Positions 1 through 8,801 of a DNA stretch of 64,000 nucleotides are shown here, in pieces. The stretch comes from Ferribacterium limneticum (GTDB taxonomy: Bacteria > Pseudomonadota > Gammaproteobacteria > Burkholderiales > Rhodocyclaceae). A program made the position numbers and the translations under genes. The DNA is taken from assembly GCF_020510565.1 (NCBI RefSeq), contig NZ_CP075189.1:744001-808000 (forward strand), written 5' to 3'. The notes below the pieces were generated by a model. It did not search any database, was not told the DNA's origin, and saw only the letters and a list, made by a program, of their open reading frames with translations. Every line of letters starts with the position of its first letter. Position 1 is the stretch's first letter.

Positions 1-725
1 AGGACGGCCAATGCGTCCGTCTCAAGCAGGGCCTGATGGAACAGGCCACTGTTTTTTCCGATAGCCCGGCCGAACAGGCGCGTCACTGGCTAGCCCAAGG
101 CGCCCGTCGCCTGCATCTGGTCGACCTGAATGGCGCCTTTGCCGGCAAGCCGAAGAATGCGGCGGCGATCAAGGCCATCCTGGCCGAAGTCGGCGACCAG
201 ATTCCGGTCCAGCTTGGCGGTGGCATTCGCGACCTCGATACCATCGAAGCCTGCATCGACGGCGGTCTGTCCTACGTCATCATCGGCACGGCGGCGGTCA
301 AGAACCCGGGCTTCCTGCACGATGCCTGTGTCGCCTTTCCCGGCCACATCATCGTCGGCCTCGACGCCAAGGACGGCAAGGTGGCGACGGACGGTTGGTC
401 CAAGCTGACCGGCCACGATGTCGTCGATCTGGCCAAGAAGTACGAAGATTATGGCGTCGAGTCGATTATCTATACCGACATCGGCCGCGACGGCATGCTC
501 TCCGGCCTCAACATCGAAGCCACCGTGCGCCTTGCCCAGGCGCTGACGATTCCGGTCATTGCCTCCGGCGGTCTGACCGGCTTTGACGATATCCGGGCCC
601 TGTGCGCCGTCGAAGGCGAAGGCATTGTTGGGACCATCGCCGGTCGCGCCGTTTACGACGGTTCGCTCGACTTCAAGGCAGCGCAGGAAATGGCCGACGA
701 TCTGATGGCAAAAGCGCGCGCCTGA
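1..725 (+). CDS. hisA: HisA, phosphoribosylformimino-5-aminoimidazole carboxamide ribotide isomerase (5' end cut by window)
   Basis: Fourth step of histidine synthesis: isomerises ProFAR to PRFAR on a (beta/alpha)8 barrel in the cytoplasm. The open frame already runs at base 3 ([10 protein letters not shown]), so the ATG at 36 is an internal Met and only about ten N-terminal residues, including the first catalytic Asp, lie outside the window. Visible family signatures are the second catalytic loop [10 protein letters not shown] and the C-terminal phosphate-binding [11 protein letters not shown] and [11 protein letters not shown]. The stop overlaps the hisF start (TGATG), implying translational coupling within a his operon. 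Identification is firm; the true start is not visible. Confidence 0.96.
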   Translation, partial: DGQCVRLKQGLMEQATVFSDSPAEQARHWLAQGARRLHLVDLNGAFAGKPKNAAAIKAILAEVGDQIPVQLGGGIRDLDTIEACIDGGLSYVIIGTAAVKNPGFLHDACVAFPGHIIVGLDAKDGKVATDGWSKLTGHDVVDLAKKYEDYGVESIIYTDIGRDGMLSGLNIEATVRLAQALTIPVIASGGLTGFDDIRALCAVEGEGIVGTIAGRAVYDGSLDFKAAQEMADDLMAKARA

Positions 726-1483
726 TGCTCGCCAAACGCATCATTCCGTGCCTTGACGTCACGGCTGGCCGTGTTGTCAAGGGCACCAATTTTGTCGGCC
801 TGCGCGATGCCGGCGATCCGATCGAGATCGCCCGCCGCTACAACGAACAGGGTGCCGACGAGGTGACTTTCCTCGACATCACGGCGTCCAGCGATCAGCG
901 CGACATCATCCTGCACATTGTCGAAGCCTGCGCCGAGCAAGTCTTCATTCCGCTGACCGTCGGTGGCGGCGTGCGCAAGGTCGAGGACGTCCGTCGTCTG
1001 CTCAACGCAGGTGCCGATAAGGTGTCGATGAACACGGCGGCGGTGCAGAACCCGGACCTCGTTTTCGACGCCTCGAGCAAGGTTGGCTCGCAGTGCATCG
1101 TCGTCGCCATCGACGCCAAGCAGGTGGCACCCGGCCAGTGGCACGTCTTTACGCACGGCGGCCGCAACGATACCGGCCTCGATACGATTGAGTGGGCGAA
1201 AAAAGTGGCGGCGCTCGGCGCTGGCGAAATCCTGCTGACCAGCATGGACCGCGACGGCACCAAGAACGGTTTCGATCTGGCGCTGACCCGTGCCGTTTCC
1301 GATGCGGTAAGTATTCCGGTCATCGCCTCGGGCGGTGTCGGCAACCTGCAGCATCTGGCCGATGGCGTCAGCGAAGGTCGCGCCGATGCCGTACTGGCCG
1401 CCTCGATCTTCCATTTTGGCGAATACACCGTGCGTCAGGCCAAGGAATACATGGCGGCACGTGGCATCGAAGTGCGACTCTGA
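725..1483 (+). CDS. hisF: HisF, imidazole glycerol phosphate synthase cyclase subunit
   Basis: Cyclase half of IGP synthase; uses ammonia from HisH to turn PRFAR into IGP and AICAR. The 252-residue length is normal. The N-terminus [20 protein letters not shown] carries catalytic Asp11, and VAIDAKQV near residue 130 carries the second catalytic Asp; the phosphate loops ([15 protein letters not shown]) are intact. A longer in-frame reading from 602 is possible, but the ATG at 725 overlapping the hisA stop matches the family start. Immediately after the stop lies a copy of the dispersed 35-bp element, which fills almost the whole gap to hisI. Confidence 0.97.
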   Translation: MLAKRIIPCLDVTAGRVVKGTNFVGLRDAGDPIEIARRYNEQGADEVTFLDITASSDQRDIILHIVEACAEQVFIPLTVGGGVRKVEDVRRLLNAGADKVSMNTAAVQNPDLVFDASSKVGSQCIVVAIDAKQVAPGQWHVFTHGGRNDTGLDTIEWAKKVAALGAGEILLTSMDRDGTKNGFDLALTRAVSDAVSIPVIASGGVGNLQHLADGVSEGRADAVLAASIFHFGEYTVRQAKEYMAARGIEVRL

Positions 1484-1516
1484 CGGTCAACCGGAAAAAA
1501 CGCCCAAAATCGAAAT
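1483..1516 (-). repeat. Dispersed ~35-bp element, copy 1 (hisF-hisI gap)
   Basis: The + strand reads ACGGTCAACCGGAAAAAA, then CGCC, then AAAATCGAAAT. The element starts at the last base of the hisF stop codon and runs into the hisI ATG, so any hisI ribosome site must lie inside it. Eight other copies are present in the window. Confidence 0.8.
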
Positions 1517-1913
1517 GGCTGATCTCGACAATTCCCTGGACTGGCTCGCCGCGTTGAAGTGGGACGCCGACGGCATGATTCCGGCCATCGCCCAGGATGA
1601 AAACGGCCGCGTCGTGATGTTCGCTTACATGAACCGTGAGTCGTTGCAGGAAACGCTGCAGTGCGGCAACGCGGTATACTGGTCGCGCTCGAGAAAGCGT
1701 CTGTGGCGCAAGGGCGAGGAGTCGGGGCATTTCCAGAAAATCCGCTCCATTCGCACCGATTGCGACGGCGACGTCTTGCTGTTGAGCATTGAACAAGTCG
1801 GCGGGATTGCCTGTCATACTGGCCGAGAAAGCTGTTTTTTCAATGAATTGAACGGGGACCGCTGGGTTCCCGCTGATCCGGTTCTGAAAGACCCGAAGGA
1901 AATCTACAAATGA
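1515..1913 (+). CDS. hisI: HisI, phosphoribosyl-AMP cyclohydrolase
   Basis: Third step of histidine synthesis, opening the adenine ring of PR-AMP; a zinc enzyme. The 132-residue protein starts [17 protein letters not shown] and carries the family hallmarks [19 protein letters not shown] and the metal-binding cysteines in [20 protein letters not shown]. This is the monofunctional form, with HisE encoded separately, as usual in betaproteobacteria. No clear Shine-Dalgarno precedes the ATG; the upstream 30 bases are the dispersed element, whose CCGGAAAAAA could at best act as a weak site. The stop overlaps the hisE start (ATGA). Confidence 0.96.
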   Translation: MADLDNSLDWLAALKWDADGMIPAIAQDENGRVVMFAYMNRESLQETLQCGNAVYWSRSRKRLWRKGEESGHFQKIRSIRTDCDGDVLLLSIEQVGGIACHTGRESCFFNELNGDRWVPADPVLKDPKEIYK

Positions 1914-2236
1914 GCACCCATGACATGCTGCACCGTCTCTCCGAGACGCTGGCTTCCCGTCGGCACGCCGATCCGGAAAAGTCCTACACCGCCAAGCTCT
2001 TTTCGGAAGGTCCGGATTCGATTCTGAAAAAGATCGGCGAGGAAACTGCCGAGCTGATCATGGCCGCCAAGGATGGCAAGCGCCTGAACATCGTCTGGGA
2101 ATCGACTGACGTCATTTATCACGTGCTCGTTCTGCTCGCCTTCTACGGCCTGAGCATCGAGGATGTTTCGCAGGAAATGCGCCGCCGCGAAGGCATTTCC
2201 GGCATCGATGAAAAGGCTTCCCGGGGCGCCAAGTGA
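1910..2236 (+). CDS. hisE: HisE, phosphoribosyl-ATP pyrophosphatase
   Basis: Second step of histidine synthesis: hydrolyses PR-ATP to PR-AMP and pyrophosphate. A 108-residue all-alpha MazG-like fold. Visible are the metal-site helices [17 protein letters not shown] and [15 protein letters not shown], in which acidic residues of EExxE and ExxD bind Mg. It overlaps hisI by four bases at the start and the following HIT gene at the stop, so it sits in the middle of a tightly coupled operon. Confidence 0.96.
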   Translation: MSTHDMLHRLSETLASRRHADPEKSYTAKLFSEGPDSILKKIGEETAELIMAAKDGKRLNIVWESTDVIYHVLVLLAFYGLSIEDVSQEMRRREGISGIDEKASRGAK

Positions 2237-2583
2237 GCGACTGCATTTTCTGCAAGATCGTCGACGGCAAGATTCCGGCGCAGAAGGTCTATGAAGACGA
2301 GGACATCCTCGCCTTCAACGACATCAATCCGGCGCGTCCGGTGCATGTGTTGGTGATTCCGAAAAAACACATCACCTCGCTGGCGACCGCCGCTGCCGAA
2401 GATGCGCCGGTGCTCGGCAAGATACTGGCCAAGGCCAACGAAATTGCGGTAACTCAAGGCAGCCCGGACGGTTTCCGGGTGATCATCAACACAGGACGTG
2501 TGGGGCAGCAGGAAGTGCCGCACCTGCACGCGCATATCGTGGGCGGACCGGATCCGGTTGGCCCCATGCTTAAACGCATTTAG
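2233..2583 (+). CDS. HIT-family nucleotide-binding hydrolase (HinT type)
   Basis: Small histidine-triad hydrolase of 116 residues, the length of bacterial HinT purine nucleoside phosphoramidases. The N-terminus [20 protein letters not shown] is typical, and the catalytic triad motif HLHAHIVGG (His-x-His-x-His) lies near the C-terminus. It starts with GTG overlapping the hisE stop. The position between his genes and tatABC is a common betaproteobacterial arrangement and does not by itself imply a role in histidine synthesis. The exact physiological substrate is unknown. Confidence 0.94.
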   Translation: MSDCIFCKIVDGKIPAQKVYEDEDILAFNDINPARPVHVLVIPKKHITSLATAAAEDAPVLGKILAKANEIAVTQGSPDGFRVIINTGRVGQQEVPHLHAHIVGGPDPVGPMLKRI

Positions 2584-2593
2584 GAGACACATC

Positions 2594-2827
2594 ATGGGCA
2601 GTTTTTCCATTTGGCACTGGCTGATCGTTCTGGTCATCGTCATGCTTATTTTCGGTACCAAGAAATTGCGTAACGTCGGGCAGGATCTCGGCGGTGCCGT
2701 CAAGGGTTTCAAGGACGGCATGAAGGATGCAACGGCGGGTGACAAGCCGGCCGACGCAGCGCAGCCGACCCAGCAGGTGGGCGGTCAGACCATCGACGTT
2801 GAAGTCAAGGAAAAGACCAAGTCCTGA
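2594..2827 (+). CDS. tatA: TatA, twin-arginine translocase pore subunit
   Basis: Small membrane protein (77 residues) that oligomerises to form the Tat export channel for folded proteins. One N-terminal transmembrane helix (about residues 4-20, [15 protein letters not shown]) is followed by the hinge and amphipathic helix [20 protein letters not shown], the classic TatA signature, then an acidic/polar tail. The ATG at 2594 is preceded by TAGGAGACACATC, a good ribosome site; a longer upstream frame lies inside the HIT gene and is not used. First gene of tatABC. Confidence 0.96.
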   Translation: MGSFSIWHWLIVLVIVMLIFGTKKLRNVGQDLGGAVKGFKDGMKDATAGDKPADAAQPTQQVGGQTIDVEVKEKTKS

Positions 2828-2873
2828 TCTTCCGGACGGGGTTTCTCCCGTTCCTTGAGACGACTTTCAAATC

Positions 2874-3239
2874 ATGTTCGATATCGGCTTTTCCGAATTG
2901 ATGGTGATCGGCATCGTGGCGCTGATCGTCATCGGCCCCGAGCGCCTGCCCAAGGTGGCACGCACGCTCGGGCACCTGCTCGGCCGCGCCCAGCGTTACG
3001 TTAACGACGTGAAGTCGGACATCAGCCGCGAGGTTCAACTCGACGAGCTGAGAAAACTGCAATCCCAGGTTTCCGAATCAGCCCGCGAACTGGAAAGCTC
3101 GGTGCGCAACGAATATGAAACAGCGCGCAGCGCGATCGAGGCGCCGGCCAAGGAGGCCGCCGCCGAGTTGCAGTCGACCGCTGCCTCGCTGAGCGAAACC
3201 CTGCCGGTCGCTGAAACCATTGGCAAGCCGGCGGCATGA
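2874..3239 (+). CDS. tatB: TatB, twin-arginine translocase receptor subunit
   Basis: Works with TatC to bind twin-arginine signal peptides. The 121 residues begin MFDIGFSELMVIGIVALIVIG, one transmembrane helix, then GPERLPKVARTLGHLLGR, the TatB-specific hinge with Glu and Pro, followed by a long charged amphipathic helix and an Ala/Glu-rich tail. The stop overlaps the tatC start (ATGA at 3236-3239). Confidence 0.95.
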   Translation: MFDIGFSELMVIGIVALIVIGPERLPKVARTLGHLLGRAQRYVNDVKSDISREVQLDELRKLQSQVSESARELESSVRNEYETARSAIEAPAKEAAAELQSTAASLSETLPVAETIGKPAA

Positions 3240-4063
3240 GCGAACCCCAGGAAGACTCTTTCATCTCCCATCTGGTTGAGCTGCGCGATCGTTTGATGCG
3301 CAGCCTGATCGCCATCGCGGTCGTCCTTGGTGTCCTGTGCATCTATCCGGGGCCGGGGGAAATCTACGACATCCTCGCCGCGCCGCTGACCAAGGCCTTG
3401 CCGGAAGGCACCAAGATGGTCGCCATCGGCGTCATCACGCCGTTCATGGTGCCGCTCAAGGTCACGGCCATGGTCGCTTTCGTGCTGGCCTTGCCGTTCA
3501 TTCTTTTCCAGGTCTGGGGCTTTATTGCCCCCGGTTTGTATGCCCATGAAAAGCGTCTGGGGATTCCGCTGATCATTTCCAGCACCTTCCTGTTCGTTTC
3601 TGGCATGGCCTTCTGCTACTTCTTCGTGTTCGGGCAGGTGTTCAGTTTCATCAGCAGCTTTGCGCCGAAGAGCATTACGCCGGCGCCAGATATCGAAGCC
3701 TACCTGTCCTTCGTGATGACCATGTTCCTGGCCTTCGGTCTGGCCTTCGAGGTGCCGGTGGCGCTCGTCATGCTGGTCAAGCTCAACGTCGTGACCGTTG
3801 AAAAGCTCAAGGAGTGGCGTTCCTACTTCATCGTCGGCGCCTTCGTCGTGGCGGCCGTGGTGACGCCGCCCGATGTCGTTTCCCAGTTGGCTCTGGCCAT
3901 CCCGATGTGCCTGCTTTACGAGTTGGGCATCCTGGCTTCGCGGCTGGTGTCGCGTCCTGCACCGGTGGAGGCGACTCCCACGGTCAACCCGGAAAATGAC
4001 GCAAAAATGGAATCCGAAATGGACAAGGCGGAAGAAGAGTTCCGCAATCTGTCCAAGGACTGA
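3236..4063 (+). CDS. tatC: TatC, twin-arginine translocase core subunit
   Basis: Six-helix inner-membrane core of the Tat system that recognises the twin-arginine motif. The 275 residues contain SFISHLVELRDRLMRSL at the N-terminus and the FxxExPV-type FGLAFEVPVALVMLV segment. The C-terminal cytoplasmic tail (from about residue 235) is longer than in E. coli, and residues 249-260 (TVNPENDAKMES) are encoded by a slightly degenerate copy of the dispersed element. The stop is directly adjacent to the stop of the convergent amidotransferase gene, with no spacer. Confidence 0.95.
   Translation: MSEPQEDSFISHLVELRDRLMRSLIAIAVVLGVLCIYPGPGEIYDILAAPLTKALPEGTKMVAIGVITPFMVPLKVTAMVAFVLALPFILFQVWGFIAPGLYAHEKRLGIPLIISSTFLFVSGMAFCYFFVFGQVFSFISSFAPKSITPAPDIEAYLSFVMTMFLAFGLAFEVPVALVMLVKLNVVTVEKLKEWRSYFIVGAFVVAAVVTPPDVVSQLALAIPMCLLYELGILASRLVSRPAPVEATPTVNPENDAKMESEMDKAEEEFRNLSKD
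3980..4015 (-). repeat. Dispersed ~35-bp element, copy 2 (degenerate, inside tatC)
   Basis: Reads ACGGTCAACCCGGAAAATGA on the + strand, then CGC, AAAAATGG. Compared with the other copies it has one extra C in the core and a less regular A-tract, and it lies in the variable C-terminal tail of tatC. The weakest of the nine copies. Confidence 0.55.
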
Positions 4064-4867
4064 TCAGGCCTTCTTCACCGGCCCCGGTCGCGTCGGCAAG
4101 GTCTTGACCGGCGCCCCCTCCTCGAACCACCACAACGTTCCCGGCGGCATGTCGGTCCATGTCTCGTTGTCAGTTAGCGGCAATGTTGCGATGACGGCGA
4201 CGCGGTCGTTCGGCGAGGTGACATCGCTGAAATCGACCGTGATGTCCTGATCCATCAGGTGCGCTTGGGCAAACGGCGCCTTGCGCACGATGTGGCTCAA
4301 TTTGGTCGAGGCGTGGGCGAACAGGCAGTCGCCATTCGAGAGCAGGAAATTGAATTCGCCATGCTGCGCAATTTGCAGCGTCAGTTCTTGCACGGCATCA
4401 AACAGCGCGCTGCGCTCCGGTACATGGTTGCCGAAGCGACTGCGCAACTCCTGCAGCAACCAGCAGAAGGCGCGTTCGCTGTCGGTCAGGCCGACCGGAA
4501 CGAAGCTGCCGTCGAGTTGCGGCATGAAATCGAAGAGATTGCCGTTGTGGGCGAAAATCCAGTAACGGCCCCACAGTTCGCGCATGAACGGATGGGTGTT
4601 TTCCAGTCCGATGGCGCCCTGTGTCGCCTTGCGAATATGGGCAATGACGTTCTTCGAGCGGATCGGGTAGTGGCGGACCAGTTCGGCCACCGGCGAGGTG
4701 CTCGACGGCTGCGGGTCGAGGAACAGGCGGGTGCCTTTGCCTTCAAAAAAGGCAATGCCCCAGCCATCCGAATGAACATCCGTGGCGCCGCCCCGGGCCT
4801 GGAATCCGCTGAACGAAAAGCAGATGTCGGTCGGCACGTTGCAGTTCATGCCGAGCAGCTGGCACAT
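4064..4867 (-). CDS. Class II glutamine amidotransferase domain protein (YafJ/DUG3-like)
   Basis: N-terminal nucleophile hydrolase of 267 residues. After Met removal the N-terminus is Cys (MCQLLGMNCNVPTDICFSFS), the class II GATase nucleophile. Other family features are HSDGWGIAFFEG, NVIAHIRKATQG and the oxyanion-region FAHNGNLFDF. No synthase domain is attached, so the acceptor of any ammonia is unknown; the YafJ family is poorly characterised. It lies 3 bp downstream of the protease gene on the same strand, so the two are probably co-transcribed. Family call is firm, biochemical role open. Confidence 0.88.
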   Translation of the reverse strand: MCQLLGMNCNVPTDICFSFSGFQARGGATDVHSDGWGIAFFEGKGTRLFLDPQPSSTSPVAELVRHYPIRSKNVIAHIRKATQGAIGLENTHPFMRELWGRYWIFAHNGNLFDFMPQLDGSFVPVGLTDSERAFCWLLQELRSRFGNHVPERSALFDAVQELTLQIAQHGEFNFLLSNGDCLFAHASTKLSHIVRKAPFAQAHLMDQDITVDFSDVTSPNDRVAVIATLPLTDNETWTDMPPGTLWWFEEGAPVKTLPTRPGPVKKA

Positions 4868-4870
4868 GGC

Positions 4871-6025
4871 TTACTCTTTTTCGGCGCGCATGGCCGGGCG
4901 TTTGCCGATCTTGACCTGGACTTCGACGATGGTCTTGTCGCGGCGCAGGCGGAAAGCCGAGCGGTCGTCCGGGGTCAGGGCGGCAATCAGGTCGAGCATG
5001 ACCTGCGGATCCTTGACCGCCTTGCCGCCAACCGAGAGCAGGACATCGCCCGGCCGGATGCCGGCCGTGTCGGCCGGGCTGCCGCGCACGACGCCGGCGA
5101 TCAGGGCGCCCTCGTTGTCGGGCAGGCCGAAGGATTCGGCCAGTTCGGGGGTGATTTCCTGGGCTTCGACGCCGATCCAGCCACGCGTCACGGCGCCGGT
5201 CCGGATGATCTGCTCCATGATGCTGCGCGCGCTGGAGACCGGGATGGCGAAGCCGATGCCGAGCGAGCCGCCGGTGCGCGAGTAGATGGCAGAATTGATG
5301 CCGACCAGGTTGCCGTTGACGTCGATCAGCGCGCCACCGGAGTTGCCGGGGTTGATCGCGGCGTCGGTCTGGATGAAGTTCTCGAAGGTGTTGATGCCAA
5401 GATGCGAGCGGCCGAGGGCCGAAACGATACCCATGGTCACTGTCTGGCCGACGCCGAAGGGATTGCCGATAGCCAGCACGACATCGCCGACGCGCAGGTT
5501 GTCGAGTTGGCCGAAGGTGACGGCCGGCAGTTTGTCGGCCTTGATCTGCAGGATGGCGAGATCGGATTCCGGGTCGCTGCCGACGATCTTCGCCTTGTAG
5601 GTCTTGCTGTCATTGAGCGAGACCTGGATGTCGTCGGCGCCGTCGATGACGTGGTAATTGGTCAGGATGTAGCCGTTGGGGCTGACGATGACGCCGGAGC
5701 CAAGACCGGAGTTGCGCTGCGGCTGGCCCTCGGGGCGCTCGCCGAAAAAGTGGCGGAAAATCGGGTCGTCGAACAGCGGATGGCGTTGTTGTTTGATTTC
5801 CTGAGTCGTGTAAATGTGCACGACCGAAGGCAGCGCGGCGCGCGCCGCGTCGCGATATGAGCCGGTTGGCGCGACTTTGCCGTCGTCGCTGTCGGCCGGT
5901 GCTTCCTGCACGGCCAGGACCGCTTGGCGCGGTGGCAGCCACTCCGGTTTGAGCGTGGAGACGACGAACAGAATGGCCAGCGCAACGGTGACCGTTTGTG
6001 CAAAAATCAGCCACAACCTCTGCAT
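4871..6025 (-). CDS. Membrane-anchored HtrA/DegS-type serine protease
   Basis: Periplasmic quality-control protease of the trypsin-like S1C family. The 384 residues begin with an uncleaved-looking membrane anchor ([18 protein letters not shown]), then the protease domain with His in TNYHVIDGA, Asp in DPESDLAIL and Ser in [13 protein letters not shown], and a single PDZ domain (about residues 275-370; [20 protein letters not shown]). One PDZ plus an N-terminal anchor resembles DegS rather than DegP. No RseA/RpoE genes are nearby, so a sigma-E role is not shown. Its start codon overlaps the region of the divergent NIF3 start. Confidence 0.92.
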   Translation of the reverse strand: MQRLWLIFAQTVTVALAILFVVSTLKPEWLPPRQAVLAVQEAPADSDDGKVAPTGSYRDAARAALPSVVHIYTTQEIKQQRHPLFDDPIFRHFFGERPEGQPQRNSGLGSGVIVSPNGYILTNYHVIDGADDIQVSLNDSKTYKAKIVGSDPESDLAILQIKADKLPAVTFGQLDNLRVGDVVLAIGNPFGVGQTVTMGIVSALGRSHLGINTFENFIQTDAAINPGNSGGALIDVNGNLVGINSAIYSRTGGSLGIGFAIPVSSARSIMEQIIRTGAVTRGWIGVEAQEITPELAESFGLPDNEGALIAGVVRGSPADTAGIRPGDVLLSVGGKAVKDPQVMLDLIAALTPDDRSAFRLRRDKTIVEVQVKIGKRPAMRAEKE

Positions 6026-6038
6026 GGAAATTGTCTCG

Positions 6039-6785
6039 ATGAAGCGTGAAGAATTGTTGGAGTATCTGGAGGGGCTGTTGATGCCCGGAAAGTTCCGGGA
6101 TTATTGCCCAAACGGCCTGCAAGTGGAAGGCAGATCCGAGATCAGCCGCATCGTGGCCGGCGTAACGGCCAGCCAGGCGCTGCTTGATGCGGCGGTCGAG
6201 CGTCAGGCTGATGCCATTCTGGTGCACCACGGCTATTTCTGGAAAGGCGAGGACGGCAGGGTCACCGGTATCCGGCGCAAGCGCTTGGCGACACTGCTGG
6301 CCAACGACATCAACCTGCTGGCTTACCACTTGCCGCTCGACGCCCACCCGGAACTCGGCAACAACGCTCAACTGGCGAGCCGGCTCGGCTGGGTTCTCGA
6401 AGGTCGTTTTGGCGAACAGGATATTGCCTTGCTGGGAACGGTCGCCGAACCTTGTGATTTGGCGGCGCTGGTGGCAAGAGTGGCGGCTGTTCTCGGGCGG
6501 GAACCGATGGTGATCGGTGATGGTGCCCGGCTGATTCGGCGAATCGGCTGGTGCTCAGGCGGAGCGCAGGGTTATTTCGAGCAGGCCATCGCGCTGGGGG
6601 TCGATGCCTTCATGTCCGGCGAAATTTCGGAACAAACCGTGCATCTGGCCCGCGAGAGCGGCGTGGCCTATCTGGCGGCCGGGCATCATGCCACCGAGCG
6701 TTACGGGGTGCAGGCGCTGGCCGGGCATCTGGCGCAGCAGTTCGGCATTGCCTGCGAATTCGTCGATGTGGATAACCCCGTCTAG
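6039..6785 (+). CDS. NIF3/YbgI-family dinuclear metal-binding protein (GTP cyclohydrolase I type 2-like)
   Basis: Member of the conserved Nif3-like family, 248 residues, with the metal ligands expected of the family: HHGYFW near residue 65 and [10 protein letters not shown] near residue 217. The N-terminus [19 protein letters not shown] then [11 protein letters not shown] matches YbgI. Start chosen at 6039; an ATG at 6024 would add five residues. The family's enzymatic role is disputed. It is divergent from the HtrA gene with only about 13 bp between the start codons. A weak hairpin (AACCCCG/CGGGGTT, 6774-6799) spans the stop but has no T-run. Confidence 0.9.
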   Translation: MKREELLEYLEGLLMPGKFRDYCPNGLQVEGRSEISRIVAGVTASQALLDAAVERQADAILVHHGYFWKGEDGRVTGIRRKRLATLLANDINLLAYHLPLDAHPELGNNAQLASRLGWVLEGRFGEQDIALLGTVAEPCDLAALVARVAAVLGREPMVIGDGARLIRRIGWCSGGAQGYFEQAIALGVDAFMSGEISEQTVHLARESGVAYLAAGHHATERYGVQALAGHLAQQFGIACEFVDVDNPV

Positions 6786-6823
6786 GTCGTCCCGGGGTTT
6801 GCCGGGAAAGCGGCAACACCCGA

Positions 6824-6858
6824 TTTCAATTTTGGCCAAAAATTCCGGTTGACCGTGG
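6824..6858 (+). repeat. Dispersed ~35-bp element, copy 3 (between NIF3 and FimV-like genes)
   Basis: Reads TTCAATTTTGGCC, AAAAATT, then the core CCGGTTGACCGT. It lies in the 134-bp gap between two convergent genes. In this copy the T-rich arm forms a short palindrome, TTTTGGCCAAAA. Confidence 0.8.
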
Positions 6859-6919
6859 CAATGACGGCTGGCGGCATGGAACGCGAAAGCGAGACTGGCT
6901 CGCCCCGGCTTCTACTCGG

Positions 6920-7945
6920 TCAAGCCGTTGCCGGCCGGCGTGGTTTGGCGATGCGCGGTGGCGGAGTGTCGAAGCTGCGTGCTTTGTCGTGCCGGCGGCT
7001 GACCAGATGGGCGACGCCGGCAGAGACGCTGCCGCCGAGCAGAAGGCCGATCAGCAATTCCAGCCAGCCGTTTTGGCTTGATGCGGCGCGGGCCGGGGCC
7101 TGCGGCACGGCGGCCTGGACGCTGGGCACGATGCCGGGCGTTGCCTGTTGTGCCTGCATGTCCTGCAGCTTTTCGCGCACGGCGCGCGATTCGGCGTTCA
7201 GGGTGACGGCGGTACTCAGCTTGTCCACTTCCTGATTGAGCAGATGCAGCGTCGTCTCCATCTTGAGCAGGCGCTCGTCGAGTTCATTGACGGGGGCCAG
7301 CGGATCGCCGGCGCTCGGTGGCGGCAGATCGTCGAGGGCGGCGCCGAGGACAATCCGGTCCTTGCTGCTGGCCATGCCGGCCAGCGTGTCGCGCGGCAGC
7401 GGTTTCTTGGGTTTCGCTGCGGCACGTTCCCGGCGAGGCTGGGTGGCCGGCTGCTCTGGCGACGCGTTGTCGGTCGTTGCGGTCTCGCTGAAACGTTCGG
7501 CCCGGGCGCGACGGGGCTGGACTTGGCGCGGCAATGGCGCCGCAACCTCGGCCAGCGGCTCACTGTCGCCGACGGAGCTTGGCGGGGCCGGCAGCAGCAC
7601 ATATTCGCGCTGCACATCCATGCCGCAGCCGGCATGCAGGCTGATGACGACGATCGGCTCGTCGATGGCCTTGCTGCCGGTGAGGATCAGTCGATAATCC
7701 TGGCTGATGCGCACGAGGCGTGTCCGCGCGCTGGTGACGACAGGAAAGTCGGCGCCGGGAACGGGGCCGAGGGTGAAGCAGGCGGCATCAAGGGATTCGC
7801 CGCCGGAGATGACCGGGATGTCGGCGCGCAGGGCCTCGCCGATGCGCGAATGAAGGTTGATTTCGCCGAGTCCGACGGCGCCGGCCGCACCCGAGATAAT
7901 TGCCATGCTCAGCAGTCCGTGGCGCAGCAGTCGTGAAGCGATCAT
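6920..7945 (-). CDS. Short FimV/HubP-like membrane protein
   Basis: 341 residues: N-terminal signal/hydrophobic segment, then a domain starting GLGEINLHSRIGEALRADIP that matches the N-terminal FimV region of polar hub proteins used in type IV pilus and flagellar-pole organisation. A Pro/Arg-rich linker, a coiled-coil stretch near residues 225-260 (LDERLLKMETTLHLLNQEVDKL) and one transmembrane segment near residue 300 (WLELLIGLLLGGSVSAG) follow. It lacks the LysM domain and the long acidic TPR-containing C-terminus of full FimV and is far shorter. It may be a reduced paralogue; a full-length fimV would be expected elsewhere. Confidence 0.7.
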   Translation of the reverse strand: MIASRLLRHGLLSMAIISGAAGAVGLGEINLHSRIGEALRADIPVISGGESLDAACFTLGPVPGADFPVVTSARTRLVRISQDYRLILTGSKAIDEPIVVISLHAGCGMDVQREYVLLPAPPSSVGDSEPLAEVAAPLPRQVQPRRARAERFSETATTDNASPEQPATQPRRERAAAKPKKPLPRDTLAGMASSKDRIVLGAALDDLPPPSAGDPLAPVNELDERLLKMETTLHLLNQEVDKLSTAVTLNAESRAVREKLQDMQAQQATPGIVPSVQAAVPQAPARAASSQNGWLELLIGLLLGGSVSAGVAHLVSRRHDKARSFDTPPPRIAKPRRPATA

Positions 7946-8059
7946 CCGGTGTTCTATGTCAATTGGTTTTCGGGTGGCGAAACTTTATCACCGGGCTGGC
8001 CGGGTACGGGTGAAATGTTGCACACTTTCAGCCCTGATCACCGACCGTGGAGCTTTCCC

Positions 8060-8761
8060 ATGAACCTCGTCTTCCCGCCGCATCCATTCGCCACCTTGCC
8101 GATTGCCGGGAGTGAGCAGCGCTTTCCAGTCCGCCGGATATTTTGTGTTGGCCGTAACTATGCCGATCACGCCCGCGAGATGGGGGCGCTCGATCAGGCC
8201 GAGGGGCGCGAACCGCCGTTTTTCTTTACCAAGCCGGGTGACGCGGTGGTCAGCGGCGAGGGGGAAATCACCGTCGCCTATCCGCCGCTGACCAACAACC
8301 TCCATCACGAAATCGAAATGGTCGTAGCCCTCGGCGCGGGCGGGGCAAATGTTGCGGTCGACGCGGCAAATCAGCTGATTTTTGGCTACGCCGTTGGCCT
8401 CGATCTGACGCGCCGCGACATGCAGGCGAAGGCCAAGGAAAAGAGCCATCCGTGGGATATGAGCAAGGGATTTGATCAGTCGGCCGTATCCGGCGCGATT
8501 TGCCCGGCAGCGGTCAGCGGGCATCCCTCCGTCGGCCGCATCTGGCTGACGGTGAATGGTCAGCCGCGGCAGCAGGGTGACCTGTCGGCCATGATGTGGA
8601 AGGTCGCCGAAATCATCGCCAACCTGTCGACGCTGGTTCGCCTGGAAGCCGGTGACCTGATCTACACCGGGACGCCGGCCGGGGTTGGACCGCTCGTTCG
8701 GGGTGACCTGCTGGAGGGCGGCGTCGATGGCGTCGGAACGCTGCGTGCCCGCATTGCTTAA
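8060..8761 (+). CDS. Fumarylacetoacetate hydrolase (FAA) family protein
   Basis: 233-residue single-domain FAH protein, the size of acylpyruvases/oxaloacetate decarboxylases (FAHD1, YcgM). The substrate and metal site is intact: FCVGRNYADHAREMG, FFFTKPGDAV, HHEIEMVVALG and GLDLTRRDMQ supply the two Glu and one Asp metal ligands. An ATG at 8060 with GGAG seven bases upstream is the natural start; a longer in-frame reading exists from 7949. Exact substrate (acylpyruvate, fumarylpyruvate or other) cannot be told from sequence. Converges on paaK across a shared hairpin. Confidence 0.9.
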   Translation: MNLVFPPHPFATLPIAGSEQRFPVRRIFCVGRNYADHAREMGALDQAEGREPPFFFTKPGDAVVSGEGEITVAYPPLTNNLHHEIEMVVALGAGGANVAVDAANQLIFGYAVGLDLTRRDMQAKAKEKSHPWDMSKGFDQSAVSGAICPAAVSGHPSVGRIWLTVNGQPRQQGDLSAMMWKVAEIIANLSTLVRLEAGDLIYTGTPAGVGPLVRGDLLEGGVDGVGTLRARIA

Positions 8762-8766
8762 GGCGT

Positions 8767-8790
8767 GAAACCCCGCGCTGGCGGGGTTTC
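8767..8790. terminator. Bidirectional hairpin between FAA hydrolase and paaK
   Basis: Perfect 10-bp stem GAAACCCCGC/GCGGGGTTTC with a GCTG loop, in the 40-bp gap of two convergent genes. The stem itself starts with AAA and ends with TTT, so it could act on both strands, though no long T-run follows. Confidence 0.65.
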
Positions 8791-8801
8791 AGTTGCCTGC
8801 C

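Noticed and set aside
4259..5860. 533-residue open frame on + opposite the amidotransferase and HtrA genes
   Set aside because: It is the antisense of two well-conserved genes in GC-rich DNA and has no recognisable domain.
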